This document shows, piece by piece, positions 11,901 through 22,784 of a stretch of 64,000 bases of DNA; the first letter of the stretch is position 1, and every line of letters starts with the position of its first letter. Under the pieces are notes generated by a model. That model saw nothing but the letters and a program-made list of their open reading frames with translations, did no database searches and was not told the DNA's origin. Position numbers and translations under genes: made by a program. The stretch lies in the NCBI GenBank assembly GCA_946122785.1, contig CAMGYJ010000004.1, positions 21,523,684 to 21,587,683 of the forward strand, written 5' to 3'. The DNA comes from Linum tenue (Eukaryota > Streptophyta > Magnoliopsida > Malpighiales > Linaceae).

Positions 11901-13686
11901 GAGTGATTGTTGCTTCAAGCACTTGTGTATGGACATCTAATGTGTAAGTCCCACAATTTTCTTTTTTCGTTTTCTTTATTTTTCTCGTCTTTTTGGCATT
12001 TATTTTTTTTCTTTTTTCTGTGCGGGACTTATTTTGACTTTGTTACGCTCCCCATACATGGTGTCATTTTCACGCTTTTGATCTTGTGCGCTAATGAGTT
12101 CGTCAAATAGGATCATTCAGCTTCTCCTAGTCTTCTAGTAACGAGGATTCTGTGAGAACTTGGGTTTTTTGATGTCGACATATCGATGTTTGCAAACCAT
12201 AACTTGGCTATTCAACCATCTTTATAGTCGAGCTCTGATTAGATAGGGAAGGTTGGATATGGTAGTGGCAAGTTTCTACATGTAGCCTAATGTCGTATCC
12301 TCGTCACACCCTTTGACTATTTAGCTCACGCTATTTTATGGACACTAGTGGGGTGTTTATGCTCTCAAAACTAGTATAGTGTGCACATTCATCATTAGCA
12401 GGTTGTGCAAAAAATTTGATACTACCAAGGTGTTTATAATCACTCAACACCAGTGGGGTGTTTATAGTGGCTTAATATGAACATCTCATGACTTATCTTG
12501 AAAACATGAAATGCATTTTATGGTTCCCATTTCCACAGAAGAAAGGTAGATTTTAAAAGATATGGAAGATATATTCATCATTTTGAAAAAGAATCATTGA
12601 TGCAAAGTCTTAGATCAAGATTGGTAGTAGTCATACAATGTTCCGAGTAGGTGGAAATGCGAGTTACATTTCATTCTTTATTATGATATAAAGGTTGGTA
12701 CATATCTTCAATATGGTAGAGTATTTAGACATTTATTTGATTGTGCGGGTCTACATGGTGCTCGAATCAAGCCTTCTCTAGTAGTATGCCTACTGATCTC
12801 CATAGCTGGGTAGTGAATCTGATCGACTACTTAAGGTATGAATCAAGCCTTCTCTAGTAGTATTTAGACTATTTTATGTCATCAATTTTCTTCTGGAATG
12901 ACTCCATAACAAGCACAACTTTGAATCTGATCGACTACTTAAGGTATGAATTTGGCCTTGTGGATGAGCAATTTTAGAAACTCTTTTTTTTTAAGTTGTT
13001 CTAAGGTGCTAAACGAGATGAATGCATGATGGTGAAGCTAAATGATGTGTATGCGCATATGCAATTTGATATTTTTAGTTGATGCATGAATGCTAGTAAA
13101 ATTACCTTCACAATTGATCATATAAAGAATGAATAGAGAATGATAATCACGAGTTAAAAAAATTTGTGCGTATAATCAAATCATGCGCTTGTGAATCACC
13201 GTTAAAGCACGATTCTCACGTCATAAGCAAGCTTATATAAAAGTTGTAACTAACATAACTCATATTAGATAAACCTATGGTTTGTGAAGAGTTTAACGAC
13301 GAGTTTCAACGTGACTCTGGGATAAGTTTTAGATGGCTTAGAGTGGCAACTAAGCTGACTATATGTTGGGTAGGAGTTTCTAGGAGAATTGCCCCCAAGT
13401 TGTATTTGACTATAGCTCTTTCGAGTGAGCCGAATACCTCAAACCAACCTCGCATTCAAGTTCAACTTGGTTAGAAAGTTTCGCGTTATTCTTCTACTAT
13501 TGTAGAAGTCATGGTACTCCTTTCAGTTTCTTAAGGCAGAGCTCGGGTATAGAGCTTTTTATGCATGAAGGCAAAATTTTGAATACACGATATTATAAAT
13601 GGCCAAATAACAAAAGTGAACACCCACATATTAAAGAAGTTAAGAAAAACTTATTGATTTAGTATAAGAAGCTCGACTCTCAATTG
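8931..13686 (-). other. Non-coding interior of the Ogre-type element
   Basis: About 4.7 kb between PPT and PBS has no frame longer than about 100 codons on either strand and no gag or pol motifs, so this is a LARD-like, non-autonomous interior. It holds tandem repeats at 9095-9545 ('gtgtagccttctt' about ten times) and imperfect repeats at 12340-12480 ('gtggggtgtttat') and 12765-12950 (two copies of 'tgaatctgatcgactactta' and of 'gaatcaagccttctctagta'). Any mobility would depend on enzymes made elsewhere. Confidence 0.6.
9095..9545. repeat. Minisatellite, about ten copies of a 35-45 bp unit
   Basis: The core 'cagtgtagccttcttgtggg' recurs with spacers such as 'tactaattggcttccctcg'. Copies vary in length and sequence, so the array is old. 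Confidence 0.8.
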
Positions 13687-13704
13687 TCCCCAGCGGAGTC
13701 GCCA
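13687..13704 (-). promoter_or_regulatory. Primer-binding site for tRNA-Arg
   Basis: The minus strand reads TGGCGACTCCGCTGGGGA. It is complementary to the 3' end of plant tRNA-Arg(ACG) including its CCA. It follows one base after the LTR end ...GCGACA (13706). A tRNA-Arg primer is typical of Ogre elements. Confidence 0.82.
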
Positions 13705-13705
13705 C

Positions 13706-14645
13706 TGTCGCAACCACCCCTCGAAAATCGGGTTATCCGTCGCGTTACGCTCGGAGTCGCCATCGACCTTAGTTGTAGTGGATCGAACACCTTTTGGTCC
13801 AACTCTAACCTTAGGGTCAGAACCAGGATTTGGTATGCGAAATTTGAGAAATTTGGGTTCGGGAGTACGGTTACGTGTGGGGACTACTTAAATTGATAAG
13901 TTTTAAGGGTTGGGTGTTTTACTATTTGCGGCTTATTGCACATTTAATTATAGGATTAATATAAGTGTAATATGATTCGATTTTACACCTATTGATGTAA
14001 AACTCGAGAATTAAAAAATTATTTTGATTAGTTGGACTCGAACCTATTGGTTGCTTACGTACCCGAGTAGTCGGGATAAAGTCCACGTAGTTCGTTAAAA
14101 TTGAGAGATTTTAAATGTTGATTCTCACACGTTGAAACGTGGAGAAAGTTTGTTAGTTGGACTTGAAACCTATTGGTTGCCTACGTACCCGAGTAGTCGG
14201 GATCAAAATCCACGTAGTTCGATAAAATTGATAGGTTTTTTATAAGGGATCTTAACACGTTTCTATTGATACGTGATTAAGATCAAAATTGATTTTTTCA
14301 TTTAAGAGATGTAATTTGGTATTTATGATTTAAGGGGAGAAAATTTGTTAGTCGGACTCGAACCTATTGGTTGTGTACGTACCCGAGTAGTCCGGATCAA
14401 AGTCCACGTAGTTCGCTTATTTTGATGTTATAGTTATAACCACGTTCCGCTGATCGTGGTTATGAAATAAATGATTTTATTTAGTTTTGAAACATGAAGA
14501 CAATTTTACGTTTTTGAAAGTAATGGAATTAACCTAACCAATAGATTATCTCGTATTTAAAATTTCTTATTAAGAGTGTTTAAAACCGAATAAACTAAGG
14601 GTAAACACACCCACTTAGTGAATAGCTTGCACGTAGACCAAATGG
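13706..14645 (-). repeat. 3' half of the 5' LTR of the Ogre-type element
   Basis: Read on the minus strand it ends GGTTGCGACA next to the primer-binding site. The last 220 bp (13927-13706) are not found in the left LTR. The rest is the right arm of the inverted repeat. The head of this LTR is probably the fragment at 25290-25592. Confidence 0.6.
13928..14645 (-). repeat. Right arm of the 0.7-kb inverted repeat
   Basis: On the plus strand it starts 'gcggcttattgcacatttaa' and ends 'cgtagaccaaatgg', the reverse complement of 8005-8691. It includes three copies of the 60-bp unit (about 14038, 14155 and 14353) found in the left arm. Confidence 0.85.
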
Positions 14646-16654
14646 TCAACTCGCTGGATTGATTTTGCTAGCTAACAGTTGGTAGAAGGTTTGACGCCCA
14701 CTTACTACCTCTGTTTTCGTTTTTATACAGACTAGAGGAGAGCATTTTAGTATTAGCGAGTCAAGTATAAATTCCCCTTTAGAAACCCTGGACGACTCAA
14801 AACAGCCGCTTCTCACCCTCTCTCGATTCTTCCTCTCTGCTTCCTCTCGTTCACTTCTTCGCCGAACAGATGGTTTCTCTTCCCAAACCGTCGTCACCTA
14901 CTCTTCTCCTGGCTCTCGTTTTTCTTCTTCTTCTCGTTCTTTCTCTATGCCACGAAAAACGACCCAAAGAAACCAAAACGATCTTCTCTCTTCTCTGACG
15001 AAGCGAAAACAAAAACCCTTCTTCAATCCGTCTCCCCTTCTCCTTCAAACCCTTTCATCCATTCACTCTCTTTCTTCTTGTTTCTCTTATCTCCTCGTTC
15101 CTTCTTGCTAAAATTATTTTATTTCCATGTCATACTAAAATTTAATAAATATATTTTTTCATCAAAATTAAAACAAATTTATTTCCTGAAAAAACTTGTA
15201 TCTTCTCTTTCTCCCCTCACACAACCCTTCTCCCCCAGGCGATCCGATGACCTTTGATTCCCGGAGGAGTTGCACACTTGAGCGCAAATCAAATCTCCGG
15301 GGTGATTTGGCCACATATTGGGAACAACCGAGAGCTAACCTAAGGTGTCGTTGTCGCCGGGTTGAATCCCTTGCCTTAGCCGCCGCATCTGTTCCAACAA
15401 GAGTCAAGTCGATGGAGGCGTTATGCCGGCTGAATCCCCTACCTCATCTGCCGCCTCTGCAGCCGCTAGAGACTGAATCCCCTGCCTTGCCAACCCCTTT
15501 GTTGCTCGGCTCCTCAGCTTCTTGTACAAAACCCACATCCCCAAACATCATATCAAATCAAGATAAGAAAGCATAAACAAAATCCCAACTGATTCACATA
15601 TCACCATTCTAAAAGCTCAAACCAGAACAGCTGCAACATGAATTACATACGCCACCTGATCTCTCTAATCAACACCGGCACTATCTTCGCCCAAATCCTC
15701 GGATCTCGTCGGATCGTTGCCCAGCGCCGGTCTCCGCCCAGCTCTAAGGATCTTCACCATATCGTCGCCCATCGTTGGTCTTTGCCCAGATCGTCGGATC
15801 TTCGTCAAATCGTCGCCCAGTGTCGGTCTTCGCCCAGATCATCGGCGTTCGTCAATCCCTGCCATCCTACGCCGTCATCGATCCGCGCTGCTGTCACAGT
15901 TGTCTTGATTCGTCGTGGAAGGAGAAGAAGCATCGTTGAAGAAAAGGCAAAAAAAAAATGAAGAAGAAAGAGCGAATGAATTGCTCCGTTGGTTTCTTTC
16001 TCTCCCTTTCTCTTTTTGTGAGTTGGAATTCTAAAATAATTATATTTTATTTTTTAATTCCACATCACCATTTTAACAGTCAAATGTAACTGTTGACCGC
16101 CACGTAGGACAGATTTAACGGAACTAGATGACGAGTGACTAAAGATGACATAAACATGTAATATTAGTGGCTAAATTGAAGCGAAAGTAATTCGGGTGGC
16201 TAACATGTTACGAATAAATAATATGAGTGACCAAACTTGCGATTCACCCTTTTATTTTGATTGGGGTTAATTTGAGCTTTATTACTTTAGAGTTCTAGGT
16301 CGACTTGTATTTGTATGGAATGATTAAGTGACTACCAACCTCTTCCTTTTGGTTGGGTGATGATTATGCCTCTCATAGCTTCTGGGAGCTTGCTGCCTCC
16401 TTATCTGCTTCGTTCTATTGTTTTTGTTTTTGTGATGTTGTGGTGTGCTTGTAAGCAAGAAGGGGTATGTATGGAAGAAGTAGAGTTTCTGCTGCCAAGC
16501 TGTTGTGGTAGCCTAGGTTTCTTTTTTTTTTTTTTCTCCTTTGGGGTTTTGTTTGACTTCTGTTTGTGTGGTTTTTTTTTTTTAGGGAATTGTTTGTGTG
16601 GGTTTTGAGAACGAAGAAAAGAAGTGAGAGATATTTGTAGATTTTTTTTTCTAA
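14646..16654. other. Unassigned DNA with gene-like 5' end and short tandem repeat
   Basis: The stretch contains a TATA-like GTATAAAT (about 14767), a CT-rich leader and a 42-codon frame with a signal-peptide-like start (14870-14998). It also has an 18-codon (54 bp) repeat in about three copies at 15700-15850 ('atcgtcgccca..g.cggtct.cgcccag'). An AT-rich end zone at 16020-16250 has 'gttgaccgccacgtagga' and 'gtgaccaaacttgcgattcaccc', which resemble MULE sub-terminal sequence, but I found no partner end. No recognisable protein domain. Confidence 0.4.
14870..14998 (+). CDS. Short ORF with predicted signal peptide (42 aa), possible gene fragment
   Basis: The ATG follows a CT-rich leader and, about 100 bp upstream, a TATA-like GTATAAAT. 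The product has a short polar start with Lys and Pro, then an unbroken hydrophobic stretch (TLLLALVFLLLLVLSL, residues 11-26), then a small residue/Cys and a basic segment, which is the form of a secretory signal peptide. It stops after 42 codons. It may be the first exon of a host secreted-protein gene captured by a transposon, a small peptide gene, or chance. No downstream exon was recognised, and I cannot name a family. Confidence 0.3.
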   Translation: MVSLPKPSSPTLLLALVFLLLLVLSLCHEKRPKETKTIFSLL

Positions 16655-17601
16655 GGCAAAATACACTTGTATAGTCAAAACTTTTATGTTTGTGTCAATA
16701 ATAGCCAAATTTGTCGAAATACCACTTATAGCCAAGTCCGTCCAATTCTTTAACGCTATTAACGTTAAGTGTGACTGGGCAAATGGAGCAGCTTACGTGG
16801 ACCGCCTGAGATTTTCACATGGACATTAATTAAAAAAAAGGATACAAAATCAGAACCACTCATTTTTACCCACCCACCTTTTGTTCTCTCTTTCCTTATC
16901 ATCTTCATCGAACCCACCTTGATTCCCATCGACGAAGGCGAAGGCGACCACGAAGGCGATGAAGGAGACGATCTTCCTCCGACGAACCCCGTACCCACTA
17001 CTATTCCTTCCTCCACCATCAACATACACCCCTCCTCCAGTCCCGATTTTCCTCCATTGATCGAGCTGAACCTATCGCCTCCTTCCTTGAGAAACACATA
17101 CATCCGATGGGTTGAGCAACCAACGGCGAGCTTTGGCCGAGTCCTTCGAAGCTTATTCTCTGCTGAATGCTTTGGAGGACTCTCAAAATCGACCCGTAGC
17201 ATACGCGATTCTACTGCGTTCGTCGAAACCCTAATCTCACTTCAAAGCTGGATTTGTGCTCTCCCTCGTCTGTCGTGACTGGTAAGGAAACTTTCTTGGT
17301 TCGTTATTGTGGGTTTGGATTGCGGGCTAGGTTATTATAGTATCTTCCTTTTTTGGTTGGTAGCGAGCTGTGAAGACAAGAGAGCGACACGACAGAGGAA
17401 TCTAGGGACCACTAGATTGATCCTTTTGGTGAGTTTGCCCCCATAACTGAAGGTGAGTGGGTCGATCTACTGGGTTAGATTTGTCAATTCCTCTTGCTGT
17501 CCACGAAGCCTAGAATTGAATACTGTTTTTCTTTGTTGTTTTCCATTTGTTAGGTAGTGAGTAAAATACTGTTTATTTTGTTAGGTAGTGAGTAAAATAC
17601 T

Positions 17602-20600
17602 GTCCCCGAAGCGTTTGGGGAGAACGATCCAGCGGCTGTGGTTTTATCATATATGTCCTTGGCTGCAGATGATGGTGTTGATGCCTTTGTTGCTCGAGAC
17701 ATATACCATGTATACGACTCAGCTGATGCAGATACATCTGACGACGAATACCATGAAGCAAGGGAAAATCTTCGAGCTTATGGGGAGATGAAGAAGAGGA
17801 AGGTGAAGGCGCGGGTTGATGGCCATGGGGAGGAGGTTGAGCAGCTTGATGATTTTGAGGAAGAGGGATCGGATGATGAAGATTCTGAACCTGATGGGTT
17901 GGCTGCTGAGGGAGCAGCTCCTATTGCTTCGCAACGCCAGGATGATAATCAGGTTGATGTTGCAGATACCGTCCAGGAAGCAAGTGGCCAAAACTCAAAC
18001 CATTCAAGTTACAGGCTTTCAAAAGAGTCAAACCATGTTCGACCTAACCTGTCGGACTCGGATGGCAGGGACATATTCGACGATGCACCACAATATGATC
18101 CGAAATGTGACCACAAGCTTCTCTAGTTCGTGCCTCGAATGAAGTTTGCTAGTGTAGAGGAATTCAAGGCCGTTGTTTTCCGTCACTCTATAGCTGCTGG
18201 GGCTTGTCTGAGATGGGTTAGGAGTACTCCAAGTAGGAGGGAGGTTAGATGCAAGGAACAAAATTGAAAATGGAAGCTTTATGCTAGTTGGTTCCGTCGC
18301 AATCAGAGTTTCATGATTAGGAAGGCTGGTCTACCTCATTCTTGTGCAAGGCAACTTCGTGTGAACCAAGTTACTGCACATTGGATTGCTAGTGATATGC
18401 TCGAGAGATTTAGAATTAACCCTGAATGGGCTACTGATCAAATTATGGCTGAAGTTAAGCTAAAGCACAATATGGAAGTGAAGAGAAGAACGTGTTATAG
18501 AGCCAAGGTGTGCACAATTAAGATGTTGGGAGGCTCACTTATAGAGGTGTACCAGAAAGTCAGATCCTATTTGGGCGAGTTGGTGAAGCCTAATCGAAGA
18601 GGGACTTTCAAGCTTGAGGTTGAACCACACCCTACACAAGACAGGTGTACTTCCAGCGTATGTACATCGGGTTTTCGAGTTTGAGGGATGGTTTTCTTGA
18701 TGCACGTCGTCCAATGTTTGGATTGGACGGGTGTTTCTTGAAGGGAGAGGTTAAGGGTATGTTGCTCACTGCTGTTGGAAAGGACAACAACAACCAAATG
18801 TACCCAATTGCTTGGGCGGTTATGGAGGGCGAAAATTCTAACTCGTGGAGGTGGTTCGTCAACACCTTAGCTCAGGATTTACACCTAACTGACGGCAGAG
18901 TATGGTCTGTCATCTCATACCAGCAAAATGTATGTTTATATGCTTCATAATATAATAACTTGAGATATATGGGATGGTCAAACCAATGTTCTAATCTGAC
19001 CTAATGTATTGCAGGGGTTAGTAGAAGCCATTCATGAGCTTCTGCCCGAGGCAAAACATAGAAAGTGCACAAGGCACGTGTATGCAAATTGGAAAGTGAG
19101 AAACAAGTACGACCATGTTCGAAAATTGTTTTGGAACGCAGTATACTCATGTAACGAGGTGGACTGGAGGAAGGCGACTTCCGAGCTGGAAGAAATTGAA
19201 GGTGAGGAACATGGTAGCACACCCTTTACTGAGTTCATGAATGCAGAACCTAGCTCGTTTTGTCGAGCATACTTGTCTCCTCTACCCAAGTGCGATTCGG
19301 TTGAGTCAAATATATGTGAAACATGGAATGGTGTGATAGTTAAGTATAGATGTATGAGAATCATAGACATGTTAGAGGGAATTAAGGGGTATGTAATGGA
19401 TAGGATTGTAGTGAAATACAAGATGTTGCTAGACACGACTGATGTTTTATGCCCTAGGATTAGGAAGAGGGTAGAGAAAGAGAAAGCAATGGCTAGGTTG
19501 TGCACGGAGTGACAAACTTTGAATGATAAATGCGAGGTGAAGATGGGGGTGCAGGCTATATTGTTGACTTAGAAGAAAATTCTTGCACTTGTAGGTGGTT
19601 GACACTTAGCGGCATTCCATGTTGTCATGCTGTGTTTGTCATTTCTCATTTGAGGAAGGAGGTAGACAGTTATGTTCATCCAACCTACCTTGTACGCAAT
19701 GCTGAATACGCATACAAGTATGGCATACCTTGTCTAGACGGGAGACAAGCTTGGCTTGCTGCCGTAGGATATCCAGTGCACCCACCTAAGCAGAGAAGTA
19801 TGCCTGGTAGACCGAAGAAGAATCGCAGAAAGTCTACTCACGAACTCGAGGTTAGGCCTCAACGAAATGGAATGGGAGAGGAGGTGGTTAGGAGGGGGTC
19901 AGTGATTCATTGCAAGAAGTGTGGCGGTGAAGGCCACAATGCAAGAACGTGTACAGCTCCTGTTGTTGCTCCTACTGCTGTTGTATGTACTTTTCCTCTC
20001 GTTGAATTGTATTTCTTATTTGCTAATGTCGTGTTTGCTTTCTGGACTGAATACGTGATTTTGTTTTTCATTTTGTAGGCTAACAATGATGGAGGTAGAA
20101 GTAGAGGAAAGGCGACCAAGAACAGCAGCACCAAATCCAGGAAACACATAACCTACAGCTCGGAAAAATAGAGTCGGCCATTGCTCCAAGTGTAGTTCTA
20201 CTACTCACAATGCAAGAACGTGTCCTCTAAATCGAGGAGTTGGTATTTAAGTAAGTTGATATAATTAGACATTGTATAGATTGATTGTAGACATGATGCC
20301 CTAAAAATTGATGATAATTACCTTTCTTGCCAATGTACTTGAAGGTTGTTCAGATCAATGTTCGTGACCGGAGTACTATTGAACGTGAGATGCGGGTTGC
20401 CACGAGAGTTCGAGTTTATGTATCTGAGGAAACGGGGAACCAATACGTTATAGTAAGCATTCTTGTGTACCAATTTTATGATAAAGATTCGTCAATTATG
20501 ATGCAAACTGTCTAATGAATGACACGACTGATATTGCAGCTGAATGGTGCAAGGGGACGTGCGGTTGGAACAAGGTTGTCAACCCGCGGGTTGATCCCTG

Positions 20601-21158
20601 GGTCGACCCACTTTGACCCTGACTCGATGAGAAAAATGGGCCGCACATACCCGCCGGGTCGACCGCTACAAGGTATTGGGTTGGAGGTCAAATTGTGTCA
20701 TTTTTTTCTTTGGTTTGCGAAATGCGTCTATTTTTCGATTTTTCTTTTCGCCTAACTCAATATTTGGAATCCTTAGTCAAAAATTTGAATATTGATGTTA
20801 TATAAGTGTGTGTGAATTTTCGCTATATGTTGGATCTAAGTACGATATGTTATTTTGGTGTAATGTTATATGTTATTACTCATATGTTAGATGAGATTTG
20901 ATATAATTTATCAGGATAAGTACACTATAATGACTCTTTTCATATTTCCGAGCTAAAACGGGTGACCCGTTAACCCTTGACCCACTAGCTCGACTGGGTC
21001 AGGGTCAACCCGCGGGTTGACAACCTTGGGTTGGAAGCACTCAGCATGATGAGGTCCAGCTGCGTGGAAGCCAACCCCCACCAACACAACCTTTAGACGT
21101 GGGAGGACATGAGTCAACTATTTTGCATGATCAGTTAGGGGTGGAGTATACATTTTGA
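17602..21158 (+). pseudogene. MULE-1 transposase (MuDR-type, inactivated)
   Basis: Domain order is an acidic N-terminal part (DDEYHEARENL, DDEDSEPDG, 17650-18060), then the Mu-type DNA-binding domain (FRHSIAAGACLRWVRSTPSRREVRC, 18175-18260). The MULE DDE domain follows (FGLDGCFLKGEVKGMLLTAVG, 18717-18780; IAWAVMEGENSNSW), then the HRKCTRHVYANWK region (19060), the SWIM zinc finger (CTCRWLTLSGIPCCHAVFV, 19580-19640), an R/K-rich stretch and zinc knuckles (CKKCGGEGHNARTC, 19913; CSKCSSTTHNARTC, 20190). Introns are evident, for example with the acceptor TTGCAG at 19010-19015. Defects: TAG at 18124, TGA at 18265, frameshifts near 18640 and 19535, TGA at 19510, and the second catalytic Asp of the S-D-Q-Q motif is Tyr (ISYQQN). 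The last exon is split by a hAT MITE at 20571-21028. The probable start is ATG 17656. Confidence 0.9.
20571..21028. mobile_element. hAT-type MITE (458 bp) in the last transposase exon, TSD GGTTGGAA
   Basis: The ends are CAAGGTTGTCAACCCGCGGG and its reverse complement at the right. The 8-bp duplication GGTTGGAA lies at 20563-20570 and 21029-21036. The ends are rich in GGGTCGACCC-type motifs. Removing it restores an open reading frame through to TGA at 21156, showing that it arrived after the MULE gene. Confidence 0.92.
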
Positions 21159-21694
21159 GAAGTTCTACCATGTAATGACCTTATATGTTAGGGCCAGGTA
21201 GTCATTTTGAGAAGTTGCCTCATGTAATGGCCTTGTATGTTAGGGCCAAGTATGTAGTTTTAGGTCGAATTGTGAACACTTCGGATTATGGTAGGCTACT
21301 ATGTAGTGATTAGGTCGGATTGTGCGAAACTAATGTTCTGTAATGGGGGTATGTAATGAAATTGGAACAATGTTAGGCTACTATGTAATTATTAGTTAGG
21401 AATGAAGATTGTGTCTTATGTTAGACTACACCTCTTTTGATAAACTGTCTCCTTCCTTGTCTAAAATTTAGCACTAATATAAGTGCAAAATCGACTCGTT
21501 TCAACAAGAATCAAACAACCTTGTTCATAGGTGCTACTTAGCAACATGTTCTTACACATAAGAACGACTACTAATTACGCTGATAATGTGAACAACACTG
21601 TAATGTCAAATTACAAAAATTTCTACGCAAGAAAGTGGTGCCATAGAAGAACAACCAATAACAAATTCAGTACAATAATAATAGTGAAATGATA

Positions 21695-22175
21695 TCAAAT
21701 TACATGGATATCATGATTAACCATCATTCCTTCAGCAAACATAATCTCATGTGCTTTCATGCATCTAGATAGCTCCTCAGACAGAATTTTCTTCTCTTTA
21801 TTCCTCCTCTCCGCCTTACATTGTGCTATACGCAAACTGTCTTCGAGCTTCAGAATCGAACAACTACTTTCAGAGTTTGCTTGCTTATCTTCATCCACAT
21901 TCAATCGCACCCACCTAAAAAAGCGACAATTCTTCGTCTCATCCTGCACCATAACAGCAATAAACTTGCGACTCTAGCTCAAAGACGAGTACCACACAAA
22001 TGCATAAATCATGTCTCCGCCACCTTACCTTCCAAAAAGGACATCCATAGAACTGCCTGCCTGGGTTCAACTCTGTGCCAGATGTCTTGACCAAACATGG
22101 CTTATTGCACCAACAGAGAACCACGCCTAGTTTCTGAGTGCTAGTCGAACTTGAGGAAGCTGCTCGCTTAGACAT
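21695..22175 (-). CDS. GRF-type zinc-finger protein with coiled coil, carried by MULE-1 (131 aa, two exons)
   Basis: Exon 1 is 22175-22029 (ATG, 49 codons), ending TGGAAG before a GTAAGG donor. Exon 2 is 21943-21695, after a GTGCAG acceptor, joined in phase 0. The product reads CWCNKPCLVKTSGTELNPGR, QFYGCPF, then across the junction NCRFFRW. This is a complete GRF zinc finger with its four Cys (C-x-C, C, C), the T-S and N-P-G-R signatures and the F-F-x-W end (residues 21-59). A hydrophilic, probably coiled-coil tail of about 70 residues follows (LEDSLRIAQCKAERRNKEKK). GRF fingers bind nucleic acid in topoisomerase and nuclease proteins and also occur as small plant proteins with a coiled coil. 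The gene is intact, lies inside the TIRs, points toward the transposase and would start from the right TIR. Its role in transposition is unknown. Confidence 0.85.
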
Positions 22176-22784
22176 GCCTGCAGCTCGCTTGAAGTGCTGA
22201 GCATGAGAAATCGCGGAAGGAGAAGGTTGCGAGTCGGCAGAGTGTGGGATTTGGGGGAATGGGGAGCAAGAAATGCCGAATAGATCAAAAAGTGGAAGAG
22301 GATTGATGGGGAATGGAGAGCAATAATCGATGAATCGTTCAGAAGGGGGAAGAGGATTCGTGTAGAGTGGAAGTTTGGGGAAGAACCCTAATTTCGAAAT
22401 CGAAATTGGAAGAGGATTCGTGAGGAGAGGAAAATTGGGGACAAACCCTAATTTTGAAATCGGGCCAACGTTGGGGAAGAAGGTAAGTGCGACGCAAATG
22501 GGAATATATGGTACAATTTTTTTATTCTTTTTATTTAAAAAATAATGTAATATATGACGTGTCCATAATTTCTTACTTGGCGCTGACGTGTTCGCTTAGT
22601 TGTCGCCTAATCAGCAAACCATCTACTAATTTGACAGTGTTACTAACACCGTTAAAGTTTCTAACGGAAATGGCTATATTTGTCCAACAAAAAATTCAAA
22701 AGGTGGCTATAAAGTGGTATTTCGCCAAATTTGGCTATTATTGACACAAACGTGAAAGTTTTGGCTATACGAGTGTATTTTGCC

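Larger units (their letters stand above)
16655..22784. mobile_element. Mutator-like element MULE-1 (6130 bp), 9-bp TSD TTTTTCTAA
   Basis: Both ends begin GGCAAAATACACT in inverted orientation, and the TIR similarity continues for at least 80 bp (AATAGCCAAATTTG, GAAATACCACTT). The perfect 9-bp duplication TTTTTCTAA is at 16646-16654 and 22785-22793, as expected for Mutator elements. Two genes converge inside: a transposase on plus (17602-21158) and a GRF-finger gene on minus (22175-21695). The two-gene convergent plan recalls MuDR (mudrA/mudrB), although the second gene is not a recognisable mudrB. A hAT MITE sits in the last transposase exon. Confidence 0.92.

Noticed and set aside
15168..15576. 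Overlapping plus and minus frames of 79-126 aa
   Set aside because: No domain, Ser/Pro/Arg-rich low-complexity composition, no splice or promoter support.
16415..16735. Minus-strand 106-aa frame at the left end of MULE-1
   Set aside because: It runs through the TIR and the poly-T/A tract; low complexity and no domain.
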